This document shows positions 26,001 through 33,372 of a stretch of DNA of 64,000 nucleotides, piece after piece. Source of the stretch: Azonexus sp. Lineage in GTDB: Bacteria > Pseudomonadota > Gammaproteobacteria > Burkholderiales > Rhodocyclaceae. The stretch covers positions 110,472 to 174,471 of the forward strand of contig NZ_JAVBXX010000003.1 in NCBI RefSeq assembly GCF_030824335.1, read 5' to 3'. Below the pieces are notes generated by a model that had not been told where the DNA came from, made no database searches, and saw only the letters and a program-made list of their open reading frames with translations. Position numbers and translations under genes: made by a program. Positions within the stretch are counted from its first letter, which is position 1, and each line of letters opens with the position of its first letter.

Positions 26001-27936
26001 TGCTGACAAGGCCCAGCGCACTACCCAGCCCGCCACTACCACCACCAGCCGACGATCCAGATAGCGCATTCAGCGCAAGGCCGAGCAATTGCTTGCCGGC
26101 ATCCGCCGTGAATTCGACACCAAATTTCAGAAGGGTTGTGGCTGCGGTACGCTGTAACGAGTCGAAGAACACATCTGCTCGGGATTCGCCAGCTTCGAAT
26201 GACCTGAAAATTGAATCAGTCATTCCACGACTGATGTCACCGAAGAAACCGGACCAAGCTGTCTTCTGCTCTTCAATCGCCCGAGCGTTCGCTCGCCGCA
26301 CCTGCCCAGTTGCGGTCAAGCCGCGCAGTTCCCGCATTGCTTCAATTTGCTCTCGTAGCATCTCGATTTCAGATGCGCTTTGCGAGGTTTTTTCAGCAAC
26401 AGCCAGTGCCTGCGCTTTAGCTGAAATGGCGTCATCCATGCGGGCAATCCGGAGGACGTCAAGCTGTTCGGCGGTAAGGCCAATTTCGTCATTTTCGAGA
26501 CGCAACTGGCTGACCTGATCCTGTAATGCGTCAGAAGTCTTCGCCATTTCTGCGAATCGAGCTGCGCTGACGTTAGCGGCTTCTTCTTCAGCCTTCGCTA
26601 CCGCTTTGACTTGATCCTGATAGAACCTTTGTTGCGTCGTCAGCTTTGAAACGGCGTCAGCGTAGCTTTCCAGGTCACCGGTTTTCTGGAATTGCTTGTT
26701 CAGCCTTTCAAGGTCGTTCCAGTACCCAGCATCCAGTCCGGACTCTTTGCCATAGATGCGGTCCATCAGTTTTGCAAGTTCGTCAGCCTCCTTTTTGGCC
26801 GTTTTCAAACCTGCGGCATCAACAGGAGGTTTGACTGTTGGCCGTGGCTTTACAAGATCGTCAAGAGAGGCTGCAGCAGATTGTGTGGCCGTTCTAGCAC
26901 CAAGAATGCGCTCACTCAGCGCATCAATTTCTGCTCGGGCAGCGGCGGCGTCACGCTTCATTTCCTCGCCAATAAACTTGGCGCCAGAAAAATCCCCCGT
27001 TGCAACGGCTGCGGCCTGAGCAGCCAAACCACCGATTTCTGTTCCAACAGACCGGAAAACATAAGCGACATTCGCGCCAAGCACTGCGACGGTTTCGAAA
27101 ACAGTACCGATACCGTTTTGAATCTCTGCCATTGCTCCTGTGGCCCGAGCATTGTCGTCAGCTGCGCCGGACATGGCATTAATGATCTTGGTCAAATCGT
27201 CGACAGCACCGGTGGCCAACTTGACCGAATCGAAAATGAAGCCGCCTGTATTTTTTTGGCTTACGGTCAAAAACAGGTTGTCCCACGTATCTGAGAGATT
27301 GCTGATGGCACCATCCAGCGTCTTTGCACGCTCTGCCATTGCACCCGAAAATTCGTTTTCACCGATCTTTGTCAGGTACTCATTAATTTCCGCAGCACTG
27401 TTTTTGACAGTAGTTGTCACGCCCTGGAAGGTAAAGCTGACCTTGCCACCCTCCTGGCTTGCCTTTATGCCAAATTCTTTTAGTCGTTCAAATTCGCTGG
27501 TGCTGGCATCAGCAACCGCCTCGATAAATTGATCAAGGCCTTTTCCCATCGCGGCGGCTGTGTTGCCGTATGACTCTAGTGCCCGTTGCGATGGGTCAAG
27601 CCCGAGTGACTTTAACTTCGTAAATGCCGATGTGACTTCCTGCAGGCTATACGGCGTTGTTGCTGCGAATTGCTGGATTGCGGCAAAAGCCATCTGTGCA
27701 TTTGCCGTCGATCCAGTCATCGTGATCAAGCTGGCGTTCATTACGTCAAATTCGCGCTGAACAGCAACCAGTTTTGATGCAAATGCGCTGGCTGATACAG
27801 CACCAGCCAAGCCGGTAGCAAGGTTTTTGACAGATCCCGAAAGGCTGGTTACTGCGGTATCTGCATTACGAGTGGCGTTGACAAAATTACCACTGTCGCC
27901 TGTGAACGTGACTTTGATTTCCGGACCGCGCGTCAT
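23062..27936 (-). CDS. Tape measure protein (1624 aa)
   Basis: The ATG at 27936 has GAGAG 8 nt upstream; an earlier in-frame start adds 18 residues without signal. The N-terminal 200 residues match the prophage tape-measure domain (ATTPYSLQEVTSAFTKLKSLG, then AKTLDGAISNLSDTWDNLF). Long coiled coils, several Gly/Ala-rich hydrophobic segments (about 650-800) and further helical repeats follow. At the usual 1.5 angstrom per residue this predicts a tail near 240 nm, a long flexible one. It shows the phage uses a siphovirus tail, not the Mu contractile tail. Confidence 0.92.
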   Translation of the reverse strand: MTRGPEIKVTFTGDSGNFVNATRNADTAVTSLSGSVKNLATGLAGAVSASAFASKLVAVQREFDVMNASLITMTGSTANAQMAFAAIQQFAATTPYSLQEVTSAFTKLKSLGLDPSQRALESYGNTAAAMGKGLDQFIEAVADASTSEFERLKEFGIKASQEGGKVSFTFQGVTTTVKNSAAEINEYLTKIGENEFSGAMAERAKTLDGAISNLSDTWDNLFLTVSQKNTGGFIFDSVKLATGAVDDLTKIINAMSGAADDNARATGAMAEIQNGIGTVFETVAVLGANVAYVFRSVGTEIGGLAAQAAAVATGDFSGAKFIGEEMKRDAAAARAEIDALSERILGARTATQSAAASLDDLVKPRPTVKPPVDAAGLKTAKKEADELAKLMDRIYGKESGLDAGYWNDLERLNKQFQKTGDLESYADAVSKLTTQQRFYQDQVKAVAKAEEEAANVSAARFAEMAKTSDALQDQVSQLRLENDEIGLTAEQLDVLRIARMDDAISAKAQALAVAEKTSQSASEIEMLREQIEAMRELRGLTATGQVRRANARAIEEQKTAWSGFFGDISRGMTDSIFRSFEAGESRADVFFDSLQRTAATTLLKFGVEFTADAGKQLLGLALNALSGSSAGGGSGGLGSALGLVSNASSAYGLLSGQTLANAANMVGTGYGAITGSGALGGQAFAAGLANPTASEAAMWAYQSAFQATGDAAMLATAEGIAAGQGAMSGFISSLGTAAIVAAPLIIGGLVDKFGGGDTFQTGVTLDGKYSQGGFSGAIGENYKTTSGWFNNGGTETYLTDINLSVRDMIGMLTSNAERQVSRIGGEDYYTYKNTLTDEQYNILLGQIGLQVGEKLGKVERQGTWVDDENGFVTGAQMVDAIVPVFKTAAEMTEAEIRTNWSKLVDINNNRYLSRDVGDEFLSGYTPSVGEMNMGDGGYNGPVVNGIQDADYAKQILDGIFGANVKSRPERLVSKDLGTYDAISTALDSIYDQTVTSFEKLGTSLGATDINAIIAGYTADITIDNVGGIKELLTGAATQLQEGLGKAIFPVIDEIRTSSGETGSWAETFSRVSAQVAQVGEAFKLLDVSLTGTGLANDILSAGNALVTAFGGLETLQATLSNYYENYYTAEEKRANVVRAITESLAAAGAVITETDVASATREQFRDAYEAIVETAGAASPLAVAMLKVESAFAGITPEVAGTANAINQAASTIAAARQKVVTEVAATRQESALDTYIAALDADNARVEQYASDYASSVQLQISAQQQLLDAFEQAVDSIRDYRDSLMLSDLSVLDPEQKYREAKRQFEETYRLAQLGNAEAIQQLPEAGRNFLTVSQDYNATTGAYVADYQRVLESLDKSESVASRNAERAQDSLVGLERQMGSLNSSASSAASSLLSVDAAMQSLLLEVRNSAAMGVAINQGVLDALNKAGQTGKVVETGAGPSYTSTRGASAFINDAGQLAVTGKSGGTMTQSEIYGWAENAVKNNDAQSIYTAAWNEGLTLKEVDSLLGLSAGTAEDWAKKNGLPTFRAGGYHVGGVRMVGEGGPELEATGPARYWSFEQTRAMMQSPSPQQKQDNSDIIRAIEASAESNALGQKALIERISFLEKQLAAIESSGVLRMAA

Positions 27937-27986
27937 TGTTTTTCTCTCAAAATTTACGCTTGATTCATGTGCAGGTGGCCACCAGC

Positions 27987-28313
27987 TCACTCTGCGTTTT
28001 CCCGCTGGTCGGCCCAGACATTGAGCGCCGCACGCTCCATCTCGCGCAGACCAAAAAACAATTCACGGCGAGATTTTTTCTTGATGCCGAGTAAGGAAAA
28101 CAGGGCTGGCAATGCGTTGTAATCCAGCCCTGTCAGTCCGCCCATGCCGACCCGCCATTGCGTACTGAGGGCAAAAAACACCTCGACGATCTGCAGGTTC
28201 TCGGTCAGTACGTCCAGTTCTATATCTAAATCGTCGTCGCCGAATCCCAGCGCCTTCAGGCTTTCAACACCCCCACCATCGGCCCAGGTTTCGGCGACTT
28301 CGATTAGTTTTTT
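27987..28313 (-). CDS. DUF1799 tail assembly protein, made as a -1 frameshift extension
   Basis: The minus-strand frame is open from the slippery site AAAAAAC (28313-28307) to the stop at 27987. After slippage it reads LIEVAETWADGGGVESLKALG and continues through FFALSTQWRVGMGGLTGLDY, the DUF1799 core. A GTG at 28181 could be called as a start, but it would remove the conserved upstream part. The expected product is a 209-residue fusion of the upstream 103-aa chaperone with this extension, equivalent to lambda gpGT, which helps wind the tail tube around the tape measure. Confidence 0.8.
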   Translation of the reverse strand, partial: KKLIEVAETWADGGGVESLKALGFGDDDLDIELDVLTENLQIVEVFFALSTQWRVGMGGLTGLDYNALPALFSLLGIKKKSRRELFFGLREMERAALNVWADQRENAE

Positions 28314-28615
28314 CGTTTCGACTCGACCAGCTCAGCGCGGAACGACTCGTACAGTTCGCCGGCTGAAGCTGGGTAGTTGTCGAGCAGCTCCTGCAGACTT
28401 TCCGGGCTATACGCTGCATCGGGTCCGTCCCAGCCACGCATGATTTCTGCAAGACCTTCTGCATCCGTTTTGCCTTTTAGTCCTGCGTAGTACTCCTGCA
28501 GGGCAGATCGGGACAGATGCCGGTACTCGACACTGATGACTTCGAGTTTTTCGCTACCTGGCACGGACAACCCGACTTTTGCTTTAAACGTGTCTTTCGG
28601 TTTGATTTTCAACAT
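28304..28615 (-). CDS. Tail assembly chaperone (gpG-like)
   Basis: The 103-residue product begins MLKIKPKDTFKAKVGLSVPG and has an EYYAGLKGKTDAEGLAEIM centre and a charged end (ELVESKRKN). Length, position between tail tube and tape measure, and the frameshift site at its end mark it as the lambda gpG equivalent. Most ribosomes would make this short form, and a minority the fusion with DUF1799. Confidence 0.82.
   Translation of the reverse strand: MLKIKPKDTFKAKVGLSVPGSEKLEVISVEYRHLSRSALQEYYAGLKGKTDAEGLAEIMRGWDGPDAAYSPESLQELLDNYPASAGELYESFRAELVESKRKN
28307..28313 (-). other. -1 ribosomal frameshift site (A AAA AAC)
   Basis: The last codons of the chaperone gene are CGA AAA AAC TAA. A AAA AAC in this phase is a canonical X XXY YYZ slippery heptamer, and the -1 frame beyond it is open for 106 codons into a DUF1799 domain. 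The stop codon directly after the heptamer fits the usual design. Confidence 0.85.
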
Positions 28616-28633
28616 GGCATGCCTTTCGTGGAA

Positions 28634-29284
28634 TTAGCTTGCGTAGCGCACGGTAGGTGCGCTCATCGCCAGCGTGATGGTGGAAACCAGCGCCTGGTTC
28701 TTTTCCATCGTCGGCTCATCAGACATCGACCAGTAGGCGTTACTGACAGATTTGGCACCATTCGGCAGCTCAACCAGCAATGCAGTAGGAATCTTTGCTT
28801 CGCATGCCGCTTCGACGGTCGGGTACCACGGGAGCGATGGATCGTCAAAAAACTTCAGGGTCGTTGTTTTGGCCGACTTGATTGACGGCAGCTTGATTTC
28901 GAATTCGTCATCCATGTCGGTCGCGTCAGAGTACTGCTGCTCCCCACCAGCCGTGCTGACGCCGTTAACTTGTGACAGACGATCCCATGCCGTGATGCGG
29001 CGAATCGAACCGATACCGCTGCCGGCAGGATATTTATCAGCAGAAACGGTATTGATTTTTTCCAGCGTTACTTCGTTAACGTCTACCGATTTAATACGCA
29101 CAACGCGACCGTTGAGCGCCGGCCAGGCCGATTGGATTTCGACGTATTCACCAGCAACAGCGCCATGAGCGGCAGCAAGTGTTGCAACGGCCTCCGCCGC
29201 GTTGCTGATAGCGCTCATTGCCACGGCTGCACCATAGGTTTTTGCAATCGAAAACTTGATACGTGTTGCAAGCGTTTTAGACAT
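28634..29284 (-). CDS. Major tail tube protein (siphovirus type)
   Basis: The 216-residue product (start at the third-codon ATG, 8 nt after GGGAG) begins MSKTLATRIKFSIAKTYG. It carries EYVEIQSAWPALNGRVVRIKS and ends LVSTITLAMSAPTVRYAS, the pattern of tail tube proteins of Mu-related phages with long non-contractile tails. No sheath gene is present in the module. Ten nucleotides of overlap link it to the upstream small gene. Confidence 0.8.
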   Translation of the reverse strand: MSKTLATRIKFSIAKTYGAAVAMSAISNAAEAVATLAAAHGAVAGEYVEIQSAWPALNGRVVRIKSVDVNEVTLEKINTVSADKYPAGSGIGSIRRITAWDRLSQVNGVSTAGGEQQYSDATDMDDEFEIKLPSIKSAKTTTLKFFDDPSLPWYPTVEAACEAKIPTALLVELPNGAKSVSNAYWSMSDEPTMEKNQALVSTITLAMSAPTVRYAS

Positions 29285-29462
29285 GTTCATTACTCCCAGT
29301 TGTTTTTTCCGGTTTCGGGGCCTTGCCAGCTTTGGTCACTACGACAGCGTGACCAGCGGCGACAAGTTGCGAGGCATCCAACGCAGACACCTCAATTTCC
29401 TGATTCACGGTCAGCGGGGCTGACCGGAACTTGATTTCTTCGACGATTCTTACTTTCACCAT
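29277..29462 (-). CDS. Small phage protein between head completion and tail tube genes
   Basis: The 61-residue product starts MVKVRIVEEIKFRSAP and holds a short beta-rich domain (QEIEVSALDASQLVAAGHAV). GGAGGTG lies directly before the ATG. Similar 60-70 residue proteins occur at this place in B3-type phages; the role is unknown. Confidence 0.6.
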   Translation of the reverse strand: MVKVRIVEEIKFRSAPLTVNQEIEVSALDASQLVAAGHAVVVTKAGKAPKPEKTTGSNEHV

Positions 29463-29473
29463 CGACGCACCTC

Positions 29474-29881
29474 CTATTGAGATAAAAGCACTTCAAACTC
29501 ATCGGCCCACCACATCGTCTGAGCATCGAAACTCATCAAGCCGCCACGCATGAATCGCGCAGGAGCCTGCGCACCGGCCGGGATGAATTCGTCAATCGCG
29601 TCTTTAACTGCACACCGCAATTTTTCGAGATCGGACTGCGCGGCTTCGCCGATTGAGTCCCGGTAATTGCTCACAACGCACACAACAGCAATCACCACGC
29701 GCAGCAGAAACTCGCCGTCAAAATCATCCTCAGCAACGCGTTCCTCCTGCGGTATGACGAACACCGCCGGAACACTCACACTGCCATCGGCAGCGGCCAT
29801 AAAATCGGCAGCGGCCCCAACTTCACGCACATCGACAAGTTGAGTTCTCAAATAGTCAGCAAGGGGCTTCGTATCCATCAT
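29474..29881 (-). CDS. Gp37-like tail terminator/head-tail joining protein
   Basis: The 135-residue protein has an N-terminal helix PLADYLRTQLVDVREVG and a beta core (PAVFVIPQEERVAEDDFDGEFLLRVVIAVVCVV). The ending YDAQTMWWADEFEVLL-type strand fits tail terminators of the Mu gp37 group, which close the tail and bind the head. It overlaps the DUF1320 gene by ATGA. Confidence 0.65.
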   Translation of the reverse strand: MMDTKPLADYLRTQLVDVREVGAAADFMAAADGSVSVPAVFVIPQEERVAEDDFDGEFLLRVVIAVVCVVSNYRDSIGEAAQSDLEKLRCAVKDAIDEFIPAGAQAPARFMRGGLMSFDAQTMWWADEFEVLLSQ

Positions 29882-30372
29882 TCACCCGCTTCATTCAGAT
29901 TCCGACGCCCGTAGCGCGACGGGGCACTCTCAATGAAAGCCACGTCATCAATACGTACCGGATCGGTCGATGCGGCAGGAATCAAATTCACCTGGCCGGC
30001 GGCGTGAGCGGTCAGTGTTTTCATCACGCCGTCGTATGCGGTTTGAACCTCTTTCGTCATACGCTCCGCGCCCTGCAGGTTGTACAGCGCCACCGTTGAC
30101 GCCAGCCGGGCCAGCAACGTGGTTTGCACGGTCTGCGGAATCCCGTAGGAGAGCAGCAGTGCATCCGCATCGGTGAGCGCCGTATCGATGGCAGACAGCG
30201 CCGCAGACAACGTTGCGCGCTCGGCATCCGTATAACCGGACAGGTCGCCTTCCTCGACAGCAACGCGTAGCGCATCGTCGGGCGGCATCCGCATATCTGC
30301 CGGCACAGCAAGCTGAAACAGTCGGCGTGCATTGCTGCGAGCCAGCAGATCGGCGCGGGTAGCGAACGGCAT
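29878..30372 (-). CDS. DUF1320 protein (Mu gp36-like, head-tail adaptor)
   Basis: The 164-residue product begins MPFATRADLLARSNARRLFQLA. It has DTALTDADALLLSYGIPQT and LARLASTVALYNLQG, the DUF1320 signature of Mu gp36. The family forms the connector-completion ring. It follows gp35 directly (stop and start overlap by one base). Confidence 0.85.
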   Translation of the reverse strand: MPFATRADLLARSNARRLFQLAVPADMRMPPDDALRVAVEEGDLSGYTDAERATLSAALSAIDTALTDADALLLSYGIPQTVQTTLLARLASTVALYNLQGAERMTKEVQTAYDGVMKTLTAHAAGQVNLIPAASTDPVRIDDVAFIESAPSRYGRRNLNEAGE

Positions 30373-30794
30373 TACTTGCCGCCTTCCTGTGCCGCGTCAC
30401 GTTCAGCGGCCAGCACCGGCCAGCCCGTCACTGCGGCAACGGCTTCCATCGTCGGCTTGCCACCCTTGGTCCAGAGCGTTGCATCTTCCTTGTTCAGGCC
30501 GGCAATGGCAGCGCGGATCGCCGCCAGGCGCTCGGCTGGGTCGGTCGGTGCGTCAGCCGGGGTGCCAGTGCCGGAGCCTGCAGCGGTCGAAGTGGCGGCG
30601 CTATCACCTGCCGGCACATCATCGAACGCGGCCGGCTTCGTTTCCGACACCTCCAGCATCTGCTCTTGGTCCAGGCGCTTCTTGGCGGCTTCGTCGACTT
30701 CGACGCGCACCCAGCCCTGGGAAAACTTCATGCCGCAGCGGAAGAACGAGGGCAACCCGCTCTTCGGCCGTACGCGCACATAAATGCTCTTCAT
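30372..30794 (-). CDS. HI1506/Mu gp35-related protein
   Basis: The 140-residue protein opens with a basic beta-strand motif (KSIYVRVRPKSGLPSFFRCG) shared by gp35/HI1506 proteins. A Ser/Thr/Gly-rich linker (about 60-80) and a C-terminal LEM/SAP-like helical segment (EDATLWTKGGKPTMEAVAAV) follow. Position between gpT and gp36 agrees with Mu. Confidence 0.78.
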   Translation of the reverse strand: MKSIYVRVRPKSGLPSFFRCGMKFSQGWVRVEVDEAAKKRLDQEQMLEVSETKPAAFDDVPAGDSAATSTAAGSGTGTPADAPTDPAERLAAIRAAIAGLNKEDATLWTKGGKPTMEAVAAVTGWPVLAAERDAAQEGGK

Positions 30795-30872
30795 GGTTTG
30801 ATCTCCTGACCCGGCCGGGCAATTCCGGCCGGGGTTTCTCTATGGCCCGAAGGCCTGCTCGCGGGGGATGAG

Positions 30873-31787
30873 TTACGAACCAATCCAGGGCGAAACGAGC
30901 AGTTCGACCTTGTTGTAATTGGTGTTCGAGGCTCCGTTGGCCTTGTTGATGGCCTTGATCAGCGCTTCGGCAGCGGCCATGTTGTCTGGGCCAACGACGA
31001 GCAGATTCGGGATGATCCCGAGCTTGCTACCGCCATCGCGGGTGACTTTCATCATTGCCTTGAAATTGGCGGTGAAATTGGCCTCGGTCAGCTCGGCCTT
31101 GGAGCCATAGGCGAGTTGCCAGAAACCACACACACCCTCACCACGCCAGCGGCCGCCATAGCTGATTGCGTCGTTTTCGTAGACGTAATCGCTGTTCACG
31201 GCATTGGTTTTCGAGACGAGCTGTGGCTTCACGCGCTCCTGCAAGTAGAACGGCTTCGGTGCGCGATTCGTGCAGAGCAGCATCCACAACTCCCCTGCAC
31301 CTGCCTGGAAGTTGCTGACAGTCGTTGCGACACCCGAGCCATCCTCATTCGGATACACCGGATGATCCGTATCGAAGAAGTATTGGCCGTCATAGCAAAT
31401 TTCGGCGATGGCATTGCCAATGCGGCCGAAGACCAGGTCATTCTGCAGGTCATAGACGGATTCGCCGTAGCTCTGCGCAACGTCGCCGTACATGCCGTAC
31501 TCGTCGTCTTCGACCTTGTCGACAGGAATATCGAGCGTGTTCTCGAACTTACGGTTCTTGACCGTGTAGGCCGTTTCTTTGGCAACCTTGTGCTGGCGTG
31601 GACCAACCCACTCACGGAAAGCGGGAAACTGAGACAGCCACTCGTAAGTGTTGCTGGAGCTGTCGCTGGTCACATAGCCGGCAACCTTGCGCCAATCCTC
31701 GCGATTGACTTTGAGGCCTGCATTGAAGCGAGCCTTGATGGTGGTATTAAGCGCGTCGAGTTGCGCTTGCGTGAGGGGAGCACCCAT
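30873..31787 (-). CDS. Major capsid protein (Mu gpT-like)
   Basis: The 304-residue protein begins MGAPLTQAQLDALNTTIKAR. It contains WLSQFPAFREWVGPRQ, DDEYGMYGDVAQSYGESV and FFDTDHPVYPN, the hallmark of Mu gpT-type HK97-fold capsid proteins. AGGAG lies 9 nt before the ATG. It lies just after the gpI/Z protease-scaffold gene, as in Mu. Confidence 0.93.
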   Translation of the reverse strand: MGAPLTQAQLDALNTTIKARFNAGLKVNREDWRKVAGYVTSDSSSNTYEWLSQFPAFREWVGPRQHKVAKETAYTVKNRKFENTLDIPVDKVEDDEYGMYGDVAQSYGESVYDLQNDLVFGRIGNAIAEICYDGQYFFDTDHPVYPNEDGSGVATTVSNFQAGAGELWMLLCTNRAPKPFYLQERVKPQLVSKTNAVNSDYVYENDAISYGGRWRGEGVCGFWQLAYGSKAELTEANFTANFKAMMKVTRDGGSKLGIIPNLLVVGPDNMAAAEALIKAINKANGASNTNYNKVELLVSPWIGS

Positions 31788-31841
31788 GTTGTGTTTCTCC
31801 TAAGTCTCGAAATTCGGTTGGTGATTCGGCAGAACTGAAAA

Positions 31842-32252
31842 TCAGCGCTTTTTGGCTGCCAAGTACTCTTCGGGCGTGACATTCATGCGGCTGCAGGCGG
31901 CCACCTCATCGGCTGTCAGGCCATTGACACCACCCTGATCAGGCCGATCAGACTGCAGGTTGGTTAGCGCCACCGTACCCAGCGTGCCGATAAGGTTCTT
32001 GAGCGCAGCAAGAGGCATCTCCTTCACAGCCTCGGCCTGAGCCGGGGTCATCTTCGGCTTGTCGCCCGACGTGGCGGCAGCGAGCAGGTCGGCTTTTTCC
32101 TTGGCTTCAGCCGCTGCTTTGTCGTCGTCGACCTTTTTGCGCAGCGCAGCCAGATCGGCGTTTGCCTTGTCACGCTCGGCGGTCAGGCTGGCGAGGCTGG
32201 TTTTCAGGGTGTCGCGCTCGGAAGTGAGTGCGGCAATTTGTTCAGGGGTCAT
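31842..32252 (-). CDS. Internal scaffold protein (Mu gpZ-like) from an in-frame start
   Basis: Within the gpI gene an ATG at 32252 is preceded by GGGAG at 9 nt. It starts MTPEQIAALTSERDTLKTSL, exactly where the protease ends and the coiled-coil scaffold begins. The 136-residue product would be the capsid scaffold, as Mu Z is made from the 3' part of I. A matching MTPAQAEAVKEM motif recurs further on. Confidence 0.7.
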   Translation of the reverse strand: MTPEQIAALTSERDTLKTSLASLTAERDKANADLAALRKKVDDDKAAAEAKEKADLLAAATSGDKPKMTPAQAEAVKEMPLAALKNLIGTLGTVALTNLQSDRPDQGGVNGLTADEVAACSRMNVTPEEYLAAKKR

Positions 32253-32843
32253 TTCAGGGTCTCCCGCAGGGTTGCCGGGAATGCGCCCGGCCGCAGTTAA
32301 AAAATGCTGAGCGAGCGCCCCGACAGGCAAGGCCGATAAAGCAGCCCGGCGAACCAGCGCCACGGCGCCCAGATCGCCCAGCGCCGGGTTGTTGGTCAGC
32401 GCGACCGAAATCAGTTCGGTGACCCGACCGCTGGCGTCGTAGTAGAAGCACGGGCTGGAATAGCGGTACTTCTTCTTCGCGATTGCCTCGGCGGCATCGT
32501 CAACCCACTCGACATGTGCGAACAGGCCGCGCCCGGCGACATAGACCAGCTTGGTGATCCAGCCGGCGGCCACGCTGTCGCCGAAGAGGCTGTTGTGCTC
32601 GTAGTCGTAGAGGATGGGCTTGCCGGATTGCTCCAGGGCGGCGATCAGGTCGGCGGCAATCTCCGCGTCCATGCGCCAGTCCTGCACCTGGCCCTCGGTA
32701 TCACGGGCCGGACGGCCGTCATCGCTACGGAACTTGCCGTCCGGGAAAATGTGCGCATTGCAGCCTTCGGGGTAATCCTGCTTCGCCAGCAGGTCGATGA
32801 CCAGGGCGGCAATTTGTCCGATGAGGGGATTATTCTGCGACAC
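31842..32843 (-). CDS. Head maturation protease (Mu gpI-like) with scaffold C-terminus
   Basis: I place the start at GTG 32843, preceded by GGAG with 7 nt spacing; the in-frame ATG at 32924 has no Shine-Dalgarno and would code through the late operator palindrome. The product (333 aa) has the protease domain in its first half (ILYDYEHNSLFG, WITKLVYVAGRGLFAHVEW, KYRYSSPCFYYD) and a coiled-coil scaffold in the second half, as Mu gpI. It is the first gene of the leftward late operon, about 61 nt from the palindrome. Confidence 0.85.
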   Translation of the reverse strand: MSQNNPLIGQIAALVIDLLAKQDYPEGCNAHIFPDGKFRSDDGRPARDTEGQVQDWRMDAEIAADLIAALEQSGKPILYDYEHNSLFGDSVAAGWITKLVYVAGRGLFAHVEWVDDAAEAIAKKKYRYSSPCFYYDASGRVTELISVALTNNPALGDLGAVALVRRAALSALPVGALAQHFLTAAGRIPGNPAGDPEMTPEQIAALTSERDTLKTSLASLTAERDKANADLAALRKKVDDDKAAAEAKEKADLLAAATSGDKPKMTPAQAEAVKEMPLAALKNLIGTLGTVALTNLQSDRPDQGGVNGLTADEVAACSRMNVTPEEYLAAKKR

Positions 32844-32849
32844 GTGAAA

Positions 32850-32872
32850 GCTCCAGCGGTTTGCGTTGGAGC
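32850..32872 (-). promoter_or_regulatory. Hairpin over the gpI Shine-Dalgarno
   Basis: On the mRNA GCTCCA (32872-32867) pairs with TGGAGC (32855-32850), which contains the GGAG Shine-Dalgarno of the GTG start at 32843. A similar, stronger hairpin covers the first Shine-Dalgarno of the rightward late operon. Confidence 0.45.
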
Positions 32873-32903
32873 CATGATCCCGTTTCGCTGTCAGCTGGGC
32901 ATC

Positions 32904-32921
32904 GCTGGAAACGTTTCCAGC
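32904..32921. promoter_or_regulatory. Late-operon palindrome, leftward operon (18 bp, perfect)
   Basis: GCTGGAAACGTTTCCAGC is a perfect 18-bp palindrome 61 nt upstream of gpI. The only other copy I found, with the same 12-bp core, lies 68 nt upstream of the holin, the first gene of the rightward late operon. The Mor/C family activates Mu late promoters from dyad sites, which makes this the likely target of the Mor-like protein encoded at 33373. No convincing -10 box could be fixed. Confidence 0.6.
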
Positions 32922-33062
32922 CATTGAATGCCGGACCCACAGAAACGCGCTACAAGGCGTTTTCTCCGTGTTGCCGCGGCGGAGACACTGAGATGCCCAT
33001 GCAACGCGCTTTTAAATGGTCTTCAAACGGCTTTACGCGGCATTCGTGGGCGTGATGAAGCG

Positions 33063-33090
33063 AAAAAAAACCCGCTTCATGAGAAACGGG
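33063..33090 (-). terminator. Terminator at the end of the leftward early operon
   Basis: On the minus strand CCCGTTTC and GAAGCGGG pair around TCAT and are followed by eight T. It separates the early transcript (ending with the DUF3606 gene) from the late promoter, so late genes need their own activation. Confidence 0.85.
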
Positions 33091-33110
33091 CTAGGTGTGT
33101 GGCAGTCAGA

Positions 33111-33287
33111 TTACGGTTTGAGGTGATCCTCGACCTTCTGTACAGAGTTGCCAACGGCACCGACGGCGTTTCTGAGCTGTTGCTCCGTAACGCCCAACTT
33201 CTCGGTCCAGTAATCAACTTCGTGCGGTTGATTGAGGTTGATCGTATGGGGGTCCTGTGGCCCCTTGATCTTGAGATTGTCGCTCAT
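33111..33287 (-). CDS. DUF3606 protein (58 aa)
   Basis: The ATG at 33287 follows AGGA by 8 nt. The product matches DUF3606: an N-terminal turn (INLNQPHEVDYWTEKLGVTE), then QLRNAVGAVGNSVQKVEDHL. The family is small, found in many proteobacteria and phages, with no proven function. It is the last gene before the early terminator. Confidence 0.8.
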   Translation of the reverse strand: MSDNLKIKGPQDPHTINLNQPHEVDYWTEKLGVTEQQLRNAVGAVGNSVQKVEDHLKP

Positions 33288-33372
33288 TGAATGTTTCCTG
33301 GAAATACAGCCACGATGGCTGCATGTGTGCACATGGGGTGGGTTTTCAGGGTTTCAAGGGATGTCGGTAACA

